From an uncultured Eubacteriales bacterium (GTDB lineage: Bacteria; Bacillota; Clostridia; Lachnospirales; CAG-274): 11,958 nt of DNA. Made by a program: the position numbers and the translations under genes. Shown here piece by piece: positions 6,664 to 11,958 of this stretch; position 1 is the first letter of the stretch, and each line of letters begins with the position of its first letter. The DNA is taken from the NCBI GenBank assembly GCA_902497185.1, contig CABVEG010000021.1:1-11958 (forward strand). Direction: 5' to 3'. Under the pieces are notes generated by a model. It made no database searches and had not been told where the DNA came from. It saw only the letters and a program-made list of their open reading frames with translations.

Positions 6664-7626
6664 TTACTTATATCTGTTTAACTTATTTGCTTTCTGATAT
6701 GCCATTATTGACATAAATTCAAATGCTATGTTTGCGCCCATATAGGCTGTTATTTCACCGCTGTCATATTCGGGAGCAACCTCAACTATATCAAAGCCTA
6801 CAAAGTTTAAATCCTTTAGCTGCTGTATAAATTCCAAGGTTTCAAAGGAAGTAAAGCCGCCAACCTCAGGTGTACCCGTTCCCGGAGCATAGGCAGGGTC
6901 AACAAAGTCAATATCAAATGTATAAAATACCTTTGTGTTTCCTACCCTATTTTTTACTTTTTCTCCAAGCTCCTCGGCTGTAAGTTTATGCAGCTGATGT
7001 CCGGGAATTACTTCAAAGCCCAAATCGGCAGCAAGTTTAAAGTCATCAGGGTCATATAATGAGCCTCGCATACCTATTTGTATTGACGTATGGGGATTAA
7101 TAAGTCCTTCTTCAACAGCACGTCTGAAGGGTGTACCGTGATTATATTTTTGTCCAAATACAGTGTCGCACAAATCAAGGTGTGAATCAAAGTGAACAAG
7201 AGATACCGGGCCGTGCTTTTTGGCAATGGCTCTAAGCTCTCCAAGTGAAATAGCGTGATCTCCTCCTAAAGTAAGAGGTATGGCATCGGCATCCAGTATT
7301 TTTGAAACATATTCTTCAATAACATCATATGTAGGGATAATATATCCCGGTATAATAGGTGCATCACCCATATCTGCTGCTTTTAATATATCCATTATGT
7401 TTACATTCATAATTACATTGTTAGGCTTAATCATTGCTGACATTTTCCTTATGCCATGAGGACCGAATCTGGAGCCTGTTCTGAATGATGAGCCTGTATC
7501 AAAGGGAACACCTAATACTGCTACATCTAATCCTTCAGGGTTGTCTGTTTTGGGAAGGCGCATAAAGTTACCCATATTAATAAATCTTGGTGAACTTGAT
7601 GCGCTTGGTGGCTGGTTATTTTTCAT
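6664..7626 (-). CDS. Ureohydrolase (agmatinase family; possibly a guanidino-acid hydrolase)
   Basis: The enzyme would hydrolyse a guanidino group to an amine plus urea using two manganese ions. In 320 residues the metal ligands are all present: His124 (GGDH), Asp147, His149 and Asp151 (FDSHLD), and Asp238 and Asp240 (FDIDFVDP). APGTGTPEVGG follows at 247-257. From memory of the family, NFMRLP (20-25), NHGTPFRRA (162-170), RGSLYDPDD (187-195) and GFTSFETLE (257-265) look more like Pseudomonas guanidinobutyrase/guanidinopropionase than like E. coli SpeB, which has HGTMFY at the middle site. Agmatinase remains possible. The start at 7626 overlaps the end of the regulator gene by 11 nt, with AAAGGATGA as ribosome binding site, so it is translationally coupled. 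Being first after the regulator and before an importer suggests that it acts on the imported substrate. Confidence 0.92.
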   Translation of the reverse strand: MKNNQPPSASSSPRFINMGNFMRLPKTDNPEGLDVAVLGVPFDTGSSFRTGSRFGPHGIRKMSAMIKPNNVIMNVNIMDILKAADMGDAPIIPGYIIPTYDVIEEYVSKILDADAIPLTLGGDHAISLGELRAIAKKHGPVSLVHFDSHLDLCDTVFGQKYNHGTPFRRAVEEGLINPHTSIQIGMRGSLYDPDDFKLAADLGFEVIPGHQLHKLTAEELGEKVKNRVGNTKVFYTFDIDFVDPAYAPGTGTPEVGGFTSFETLEFIQQLKDLNFVGFDIVEVAPEYDSGEITAYMGANIAFEFMSIMAYQKANKLNRYK

Positions 7627-8977
7627 TTATATCATCCTTTCTGTAATTTGATACATATTTTTGTATTTTTCTGACTGCTGTAGGCTGGCTTATATTAAGA
7701 CATCTTGCAACATCAGTAGTTGTATGAAATCTTTCAAATGCTCTGTTTATTATTTTGCTTTCATAAAGCTCCAAAGCCATTTTCAAATCCATATTTTCAC
7801 TATAGTATTCCGTTGACTCTCTTGAAATGTTTTTTGGCAAATCAAAGTCGTGGAGAATATTTTTATCAGCATTAAGTATAAGTTTGTTTATTGTATGCTT
7901 TATTTCAGCAATGTTGTTTTCCCATGAATATCGAAGCATTTCATTAATTGCCTTGTCTGAAAATGTTACGGATTTTTTGTATTTTTGGTTATATTTGTCA
8001 GTATAATACATTATAAAATCATACAAATCATCAGGTCTTTCATTAAGAGGCACCGTTTCAATTGAAACTACACACATTGTGTAATAAAATTCAGTAAGCA
8101 TACCGTGTTTTTCCACAAGCTCAATAGTTTTTACCGTAGATGAAAGCACAAGTTTTAAATCAAATTTTGCATCATTTCCTTCATAGTCAATATAGAATTT
8201 ATTCTTTACCGCCTGACTTAAGCGAATTTGTTCTGATTTAGGCATAAGTTCAGGATTTTTAATAACAAGAGTTCCTTTTTTACATAGCTCTAATATACCT
8301 ATATTATTTTGGCTGCCAAAAATTTCTTCTCCTATTTTCTCCTCGGGAATTGATTTAAGATCAATAACCGTAAAAATATTTTCTCTACGGCAGCTTCTTT
8401 GGTGCATTAAATGAGCAAGGTATGTTTTTCCCGTGCCATTCTGACCGCTTATAAAAACAGGGAGGTCATTATCGGCCATCTTTGTGAGAATATTAATGTT
8501 GTTTTTTGTTCTTGTGTCATTAACAATCATCTCGTCAAAATTATGACAATAGCTGTTTTTTAATTGGAGTAAGGATTTTTTTATACGGCTGTTATAAATT
8601 TTAAGCTCATTGTACTTCTCAATTAAATCCGATGTTGTTTCAAAATCCCATGCAGAATAAGCTATTATTGCCTGAATATTTTTGTCATTGTCATATATTG
8701 GTATGGCTGTAACCAGATATTCCTGTCCCTTTCTGTTTACCTGCTTGTCAAGTATTTTTCTGTTTTCGGAAAGAGCCTTTAAACTTAAAGAGGGATAAAA
8801 AATTCTTTCAGCTTCAATTTCGTGACCTGTTTTGCCTAAAACCTCTTCTTCCGTAGTTAAAAACATTTCCTGACAGCTTTTATTAATGTAAATAAACCTG
8901 CCTTCTGCATCAGTTATGCTGACACCGCATTTAAGGGTTTCAAGAATAATTTTTACTTCTTCTGTAATTAAATTCAT
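7616..8977 (-). CDS. PAS / degenerate AAA+ / HTH transcriptional regulator
   Basis: Numbering is from the upstream ATG at 8989; the preferred start at 8977 removes 4 residues and has AAAGGATGG at a usable distance, while the 8989 ATG directly abuts AAAGG. The product (453 aa) has an N-terminal PAS domain (about 12-115), a short coiled linker (120-145), a sigma-54-activator-like AAA+ domain (about 150-375) and a C-terminal helix-turn-helix (about 403-446, with TTTDVARCLNISQPTAVRKI). Walker A GQNGTGKT (182-189) is kept. The loop after EEIFG (221-225) runs directly into GILELCKKGT with no GAFTGA. The Walker B position reads GTLVIKNPE (239-247) where GTLFLDEI is usual, and the arginine-finger region reads EFYYTMCV. 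It therefore probably cannot remodel sigma-54 polymerase and may act like TyrR on sigma-A promoters. It likely senses a small molecule through PAS and controls the downstream catabolic/transport genes. Confidence 0.85.
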   Translation of the reverse strand: MNLITEEVKIILETLKCGVSITDAEGRFIYINKSCQEMFLTTEEEVLGKTGHEIEAERIFYPSLSLKALSENRKILDKQVNRKGQEYLVTAIPIYDNDKNIQAIIAYSAWDFETTSDLIEKYNELKIYNSRIKKSLLQLKNSYCHNFDEMIVNDTRTKNNINILTKMADNDLPVFISGQNGTGKTYLAHLMHQRSCRRENIFTVIDLKSIPEEKIGEEIFGSQNNIGILELCKKGTLVIKNPELMPKSEQIRLSQAVKNKFYIDYEGNDAKFDLKLVLSSTVKTIELVEKHGMLTEFYYTMCVVSIETVPLNERPDDLYDFIMYYTDKYNQKYKKSVTFSDKAINEMLRYSWENNIAEIKHTINKLILNADKNILHDFDLPKNISRESTEYYSENMDLKMALELYESKIINRAFERFHTTTDVARCLNISQPTAVRKIQKYVSNYRKDDINEK

Positions 8978-8999
8978 ATATTGCACCATCCTTTAATGC

Positions 9000-9033
9000 A
9001 AAAAAAGGAGGCTGCTTTTCAGCAATCCTCCTT
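9000..9033 (-). terminator. Intrinsic-terminator hairpin between promoter and start of the regulator operon
   Basis: On the minus strand AAGGAGG (9033-9027) pairs with CCTCCTT (9011-9005). A bulged A, a G-U pair and TGCT/AGCA then close a GAAA tetraloop (9020-9017). A run of seven T follows (9006-9000). This is a textbook terminator for the PLP-enzyme transcript, but it also sits downstream of the promoter at 9044-9072 and 23 nt before the regulator ATG. It may therefore be an attenuator. The plus side has no T run. Confidence 0.85.
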
Positions 9034-9043
9034 GATTAACACT

Positions 9044-9072
9044 ATCATACAACTGTTGATGTCGGTTGTCAA
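9044..9072 (-). promoter_or_regulatory. Predicted sigma-A promoter of the regulator-ureohydrolase-ABC operon
   Basis: On the minus strand TTGACA (9072-9067), a 17-nt spacer and TATGAT (9049-9044) make a near-consensus promoter with start near 9037. It lies between the PLP gene's stop and the terminator hairpin, so its transcript runs through that hairpin before reaching the regulator. No promoter is visible between the hairpin and the regulator ATG. Confidence 0.75.
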
Positions 9073-9097
9073 TTCATTAAGCTATTCATTTATGAAT
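9072..9097. promoter_or_regulatory. ATTCAT palindrome and repeat upstream of the regulator promoter
   Basis: ATTCATTTATGAAT (9084-9097) is a palindrome with a two-base centre, and ATTCATT also occurs at 9072-9078, 12 bp away in direct orientation. The sites lie just upstream of the -35, where an activator or the regulator itself could bind. The sequence is AT-rich, so chance is a real alternative. Confidence 0.35.
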
Positions 9098-9102
9098 AAA
9101 TT

Positions 9103-10071
9103 TTATCTGTAAGCCTTAACGCTTACAAGCTCTATATTCTTTGTCATATAGCTGTCTTTAATCTCCCAATCTTCTGAATAATCCGTTGAGAGGTATTTTT
9201 TGTTGTCATCGGCAAGAACCGTAACAATGGTTTTATCTCTTCCTATTATATCCTGAGCCTTAAGACAACCTAAAATATTAGCACCTGATGAAATGCCAAC
9301 GCCAATGCCAAATTTCTTTGAAAGCATTTTAGACATAATTATAGAGTCAATATCATCAACAGAAACTACACTATGCATTTCCTCCATTTTAAGAATTGGA
9401 GGTATAAATTCATCTGAAATGCCCTGTATTCTATGGGCACCTGTTTTGTAACCTGTTGAAAGTGTAGGTGAATTAATTGGCTCAAGAGGAAAAGCCTTAC
9501 ATTCTGCATTATCCTCCTTTAATCTTCTTGCGATACCCATTACAGTACCTCCAGTACCTACACCTGCAACAACACCATCGGCTTTAAGACCTATATTCTT
9601 TAACTGGTTTGAGATTTCATTACCTGTTGTAAAATAATGTGCCTTAGTATTGTCCTCATTTGAAAACTGGCAGGGTAAAAATACTCCGCCCTTTTCTGCA
9701 AGTTCTTCCGTCATTTTAATAGAGCCTAAAAATCCACCCTCCTCTTTTGACACAAGGCGGATTTCAGCACCATAGCTTTTCATAAGGTTTATTCTTTCTT
9801 TGCTCATCCAGTCCGGCATATATATAACTACTTTGTGACCTAAATAACTGCCGAGAGCTGAAAAAGCAATGCCGGTATTGCCGCTTGTAGCTTCGGCAAT
9901 AATGTCACTCTCCTTGATTTGACCTGTTTTATAAGCATTTTCAAGTATGTAGTATGCAACTCTGTCTTTTATACTGCCTGAAAGATTAAAATATTCAGCT
10001 TTAGCATATACCTTTCTTGTTTCGCCCTTGTATTTAAGAGTTATTTCAAGAAGAGGAGTGTTGCCAATCAT
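9103..10071 (-). CDS. Cysteine synthase family PLP enzyme
   Basis: This is a fold-type II pyridoxal-phosphate enzyme of the O-acetylserine sulfhydrylase/cystathionine beta-synthase group, probably making cysteine from an activated serine and sulfide. In the 322-residue frame from the ATG: IGNTPLLEI (2-10), the PLP lysine Lys35 in SGSIKDR (31-37), TSGNTG (62-67) that holds the substrate carboxylate, the phosphate loop GTGGT (172-176), SSGAN (261-265) near the pyridine nitrogen, and KKYLST (291-296). The segment QGISDEFIP (216-224) replaces the CysK pattern QGIGAGFIP, so acceptor or partner preference may differ. The ATG at 10071 has no ribosome binding site. Family-like sequence continues upstream in frame (YSEKFENIKN) to about 10107, behind AAGGAGAG, but with no ATG, GTG or TTG; the true start may be a rare codon such as ATA at 10107. 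It follows the DUF1275 gene closely, and the terminator at 9000-9033 ends the pair. Confidence 0.85.
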   Translation of the reverse strand: MIGNTPLLEITLKYKGETRKVYAKAEYFNLSGSIKDRVAYYILENAYKTGQIKESDIIAEATSGNTGIAFSALGSYLGHKVVIYMPDWMSKERINLMKSYGAEIRLVSKEEGGFLGSIKMTEELAEKGGVFLPCQFSNEDNTKAHYFTTGNEISNQLKNIGLKADGVVAGVGTGGTVMGIARRLKEDNAECKAFPLEPINSPTLSTGYKTGAHRIQGISDEFIPPILKMEEMHSVVSVDDIDSIIMSKMLSKKFGIGVGISSGANILGCLKAQDIIGRDKTIVTVLADDNKKYLSTDYSEDWEIKDSYMTKNIELVSVKAYR

Positions 10072-10108
10072 ATTTTTAATATTTTCAAATTTCTCTGAAT
10101 AATCTATT

Positions 10109-10828
10109 TTATTTTGTTTCTCTCCTTATTTTTATATAGTTATATTTTAACAAAAAAGCGTATTTGTGCAACAGATTTTTTTTCATTATCGGATAAGCTG
10201 AAAGCAATAATACGCAGGTTATCCATATTGACTTTATACCCAATGATTTGCTGCATATTGCGCCTAATATTGCTCCAAGTATAAAGAATATTATAACACA
10301 AAAATAGACGATAGCCTTTTTAAGATATTCTTTATCTTTTGTATTAATGTATCCGAAAAGGTTTTCCGTGCAGGAACGAAGATTGCCTGTACACATTGTA
10401 GTTGCACAGGGACAGCTGCGCACCTTTTTAAATGTGGCAACCTGCATTGCACATACAAAGGCAACCATAACATTTACAATATGATTAAGGCTTTCAGGCA
10501 TAAACCCTACTGTAAATATAATAAGTATTTCTATTGTAATTATAATATTTCTCCAGTGAAAAGCAGAAATTTTCTTAAATTGTCTGCGTATAATACCAAT
10601 TATAAATACACCGCAGGCAAAGGCAAAAATTGGTATAAAATAGCTGAAAGCCTGTTTAAAGTTTCTCTCTGCAAGGTTTATTCCCATAAGGACAATATTG
10701 CCGGTTTCGGCATTTGCAAATACGCCGCCTCTTAATATGTAGGTGTAAGTATCCCAAAATCCTCCTGCTATGGCAAGAATTATGCCTAAAGTAAAAGATT
10801 CGGAAGGCTGAAGTCTTGTTTTTGACAT
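10109..10828 (-). CDS. DUF1275 (YoaK-like) membrane protein
   Basis: The 239-residue protein from the ATG at 10828 has about six hydrophobic segments. It carries DUF1275 hallmarks: AGGFWDTYTYI near the N-terminus, GVFANAETGNIVLMGINLA in the first third, and a later MCTGNLRS segment that repeats the TGN motif. The biochemical role of the family is unknown; transport has been suggested. The chosen start follows GAGGTGAT by 5 nt, while an in-frame ATG 5 codons earlier precedes that site. Promoter -35 and -10 lie directly upstream. The last codons (RRETK) overlap the AAGGAGAG that would serve the PLP gene, so the two are an operon. A link to cysteine metabolism is only positional. The central part is rich in Cys (RSCPCATTMC), which may matter for metal or thiol chemistry but is unproven. 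Confidence 0.88.
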   Translation of the reverse strand: MSKTRLQPSESFTLGIILAIAGGFWDTYTYILRGGVFANAETGNIVLMGINLAERNFKQAFSYFIPIFAFACGVFIIGIIRRQFKKISAFHWRNIIITIEILIIFTVGFMPESLNHIVNVMVAFVCAMQVATFKKVRSCPCATTMCTGNLRSCTENLFGYINTKDKEYLKKAIVYFCVIIFFILGAILGAICSKSLGIKSIWITCVLLLSAYPIMKKNLLHKYAFLLKYNYIKIRRETK

Positions 10829-10849
10829 TGTATCACCTCTCATTATGAT

Positions 10850-10877
10850 AGTATATCACATATTCCAAAAAAATCAA
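10850..10877 (-). promoter_or_regulatory. Predicted promoter of the DUF1275-PLP enzyme operon
   Basis: On the minus strand TTGATT (10877-10872) is followed after 16 nt by TATACT (10855-10850). The start would fall near 10843, close to the ribosome binding site, giving a very short leader. The -35 lies 19 bp from the -35 of the divergent rplM promoter, so the two promoters stand back to back. Confidence 0.6.
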
Positions 10878-10896
10878 TAATTTGTAAAAAAAATTC

Positions 10897-10925
10897 TTGA
10901 CAATAGGGGGTATGTGTAGTAAAAT
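10897..10925 (+). promoter_or_regulatory. Predicted sigma-A promoter of rplM-rpsI
   Basis: TTGACA (10897-10902), a 17-nt spacer and TAAAAT (10920-10925) form a strong promoter with start near 10932. This fits a highly expressed ribosomal-protein operon. The GGGGG in the spacer stands out in AT-rich surroundings. Confidence 0.8.
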
Positions 10926-10931
10926 AATTTT

Positions 10932-11070
10932 GTTTGAATATCGACTATTTGCGTTAGCCCCGCTTTTAGTTTGATTATATATATGGTCAGGACTCCTTTT
11001 CGGACATTTGGGAGAAGTGACAACTTGGTAATTGAATAACTTTTTTAAATTTTCGGAAGGAGATTTTCTA
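10932..11070 (+). promoter_or_regulatory. Structured 5' leader of rplM-rpsI (L13 leader candidate)
   Basis: The leader of about 140 nt before rplM contains a hairpin at 10944-10970: ACTA/TAGT and GCG/CGC arms separated by a symmetric TTT/TTT internal loop. A second element, CTCCTTTT (10993-11000), can pair with GGAAGGAG (11055-11062), the rplM Shine-Dalgarno. TTTTCGGA occurs twice (10997-11004 and 11050-11057). L13 leaders that allow ribosomal-protein feedback are known upstream of rplM in Firmicutes. Whether this one fits that covariance model was not tested. Confidence 0.6.
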
Positions 11071-11508
11071 ATGAGAACAACATTTATAGCTAAAACAGCT
11101 GAAATAGAGAGAAAATGGTATGTTGTTGATGCAGAAGGTCAGACTCTTGGTCGTCTTGCATCTCAGGTTGCTGCAGTTCTTAGAGGTAAGAACAAGCCTA
11201 TTTATACACCACATCTTGATACAGGTGATTATGTAATCGTTATCAATGCTGATAAGATTGCTGTTACAGGTAAGAAGTTAGATCAGAAGCTTTACAGAAG
11301 TCATTCTGAGTACACCGGTGGTTTCAAGGAAACTACTTTAAAGGAAATGATGAATAAGAAGCCGGAGGAAGTTATTAAGCACGCTGTTAAGGGTATGCTT
11401 CCTAAGAATACTCTTGGTAAGAATATGTTAAAGAAGTTACATGTTTATGCCGGCGCAGAGCACAATCACGAAGCTCAGAAGCCTGAAGCATTAGAGATTA
11501 GATACTAA
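11071..11508 (+). CDS. rplM: 50S ribosomal protein L13
   Basis: L13 is an early-assembling protein of the large ribosomal subunit that binds 23S rRNA. The 145-residue product has the expected opening MRTTFIAKTAEIERKWYVVD, then GQTLGRLASQVA (23-34), LRGKNKP (37-43) and the MLPKNTLGKNML segment (107-118). Length matches the family. The open frame extends 13 codons upstream, but the ATG at 11071 is chosen because GGAAGGAG lies 8 nt before it and the protein begins as L13 normally does. It is followed after 15 nt by rpsI, the standard bacterial pair. Codon use (GGT, AAG, CTT, GTT) is that of a highly expressed gene and differs from the minus-strand neighbours. Confidence 0.98.
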   Translation: MRTTFIAKTAEIERKWYVVDAEGQTLGRLASQVAAVLRGKNKPIYTPHLDTGDYVIVINADKIAVTGKKLDQKLYRSHSEYTGGFKETTLKEMMNKKPEEVIKHAVKGMLPKNTLGKNMLKKLHVYAGAEHNHEAQKPEALEIRY

Positions 11509-11523
11509 TAAGGAGGTTCCATC

Positions 11524-11916
11524 ATGGCAGAGGCTAGATATTATGGTACAGGTAGAAGAAAGAGCTCTGTAGCTAGAGTTTACTTAGTTCCCGGTACAGG
11601 TAAGATTACTATTAATAAGAAGGATATTGAAGAATACTTTGGTCTTGAAACATTAAAGCTTATTGTTAGACAGCCATTAGAAACAACAGGTACTAACGGC
11701 AAGTTTGATATTATTGTTAATGTTAAGGGTGGTGGTACTACAGGTCAGGCTGGTGCTATCAGACATGGTATTTCAAGAGCTTTATTAGAAGCTGATGAGG
11801 ATTTCAGAACTCCTTTAAAGAGAGCAGGTTTCTTAACAAGAGATCCAAGAATGAAGGAAAGAAAGAAGTACGGCTTAAAGGCTGCAAGAAGAGCTCCTCA
11901 GTTCTCAAAGAGATAA
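11524..11916 (+). CDS. rpsI: 30S ribosomal protein S9
   Basis: S9 belongs to the small-subunit head, and its C-terminal tail reaches the P-site tRNA. All family marks are present in 130 residues: YGTGRRKSSVARV (7-19), the G-GKI-IN turn (24-31), VKGGGTTGQAGAIRHGISRALL (68-89), LTRDPRMKERKKYGLKAARRAPQFSKR at the end, including the invariant C-terminal Ser-Lys-Arg. AAGGAGG lies 7 nt before the ATG. It is co-transcribed with rplM from the promoter at 10897-10925 and is followed by a terminator-like stem at the window edge. Confidence 0.98.
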   Translation: MAEARYYGTGRRKSSVARVYLVPGTGKITINKKDIEEYFGLETLKLIVRQPLETTGTNGKFDIIVNVKGGGTTGQAGAIRHGISRALLEADEDFRTPLKRAGFLTRDPRMKERKKYGLKAARRAPQFSKR

Positions 11917-11937
11917 TTATATTGTATTTTCAAACAC

Positions 11938-11958
11938 TCGGAAATGGCTTATTTCCGA
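11938..11958 (+). terminator. Terminator hairpin after rpsI, cut by the window end
   Basis: TCGGAAAT (11938-11945) and ATTTCCGA (11951-11958) form a perfect 8-bp stem with loop GGCTT, 21 nt after the rpsI stop codon. The expected T run would lie beyond the window, so the call is incomplete. Confidence 0.65.

Noticed and set aside
8977..9072. Guanidine or other known riboswitch before the ureohydrolase operon
   Set aside because: The leader from the predicted start is only about 60 nt and holds just a terminator hairpin and a ribosome binding site. I could find no aptamer-like conserved core.
10291..10735. Short frames on both strands inside the DUF1275 gene
   Set aside because: They overlap a well-supported membrane-protein frame and show no independent start signals.
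1..11958. CRISPR array, insertion sequence, tRNA or phage genes
   Set aside because: No regularly spaced repeats, transposase or integrase motifs, cloverleaf or terminal inverted repeats were seen. The region appears to be ordinary chromosome.

Overview
The window looks like chromosomal DNA of an anaerobic, AT-rich member of the Clostridia (Firmicutes), most like a Lachnospiraceae or related genome. The grounds are strong AAGGAGG-type ribosome binding sites, TTGACA/TATAAT-like promoters, a feo locus with two FeoA genes and a small Cys-rich FeoB partner, and the rplM-rpsI pair. The taxon is inferred from style and protein flavour, not from a marker gene. No mobile element, CRISPR array, tRNA or rRNA is visible.

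Layout. (1) Positions 1-3303, minus strand: an iron(II)-uptake operon, feoA-feoA-feoB plus a 46-residue FeoB-associated Cys-rich membrane peptide that was found by eye at 123-263. It has a good promoter, a cluster of TTAG/CTAA operator-like sites downstream of the -10, and two stacked terminator hairpins at its end. (2) Positions 3304-3535: a gap with one possible plus-strand promoter, a short open frame and an inverted repeat, and no gene I can defend. (3) Positions 3536-8977, minus strand, with its promoter at 9044-9072: a six-gene unit made of a PAS/degenerate AAA+/HTH regulator, a ureohydrolase, a lipoprotein amino-acid-type binding protein, two permeases and an ATPase. (4) Positions 9103-10828, minus strand: a DUF1275 (YoaK-like) membrane protein followed by a cysteine-synthase-family PLP enzyme. 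(5) Positions 10897-11958, plus strand: rplM-rpsI with a structured leader and a terminator cut by the window end.

How it works together. The feo genes make a ferrous-iron importer that is probably repressed by a metalloregulator when iron is sufficient. The regulator-ureohydrolase-ABC unit reads as a sense, import and hydrolyse pathway for a guanidino compound. The ureohydrolase resembles guanidinobutyrase/guanidinopropionase more than SpeB in several signature positions. The binding protein keeps the arginine that normally holds the ligand carboxylate but has Ser where the Asp that holds the alpha-amino group normally sits. Together these suggest a guanidino acid such as 4-guanidinobutyrate rather than arginine or agmatine (inference).

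The regulator is itself odd: a sigma-54-activator-like protein lacking GAFTGA and the Walker B acidic residues. A strong intrinsic-terminator hairpin lies between its promoter and its start codon. This unit is the best candidate here for something not yet described.
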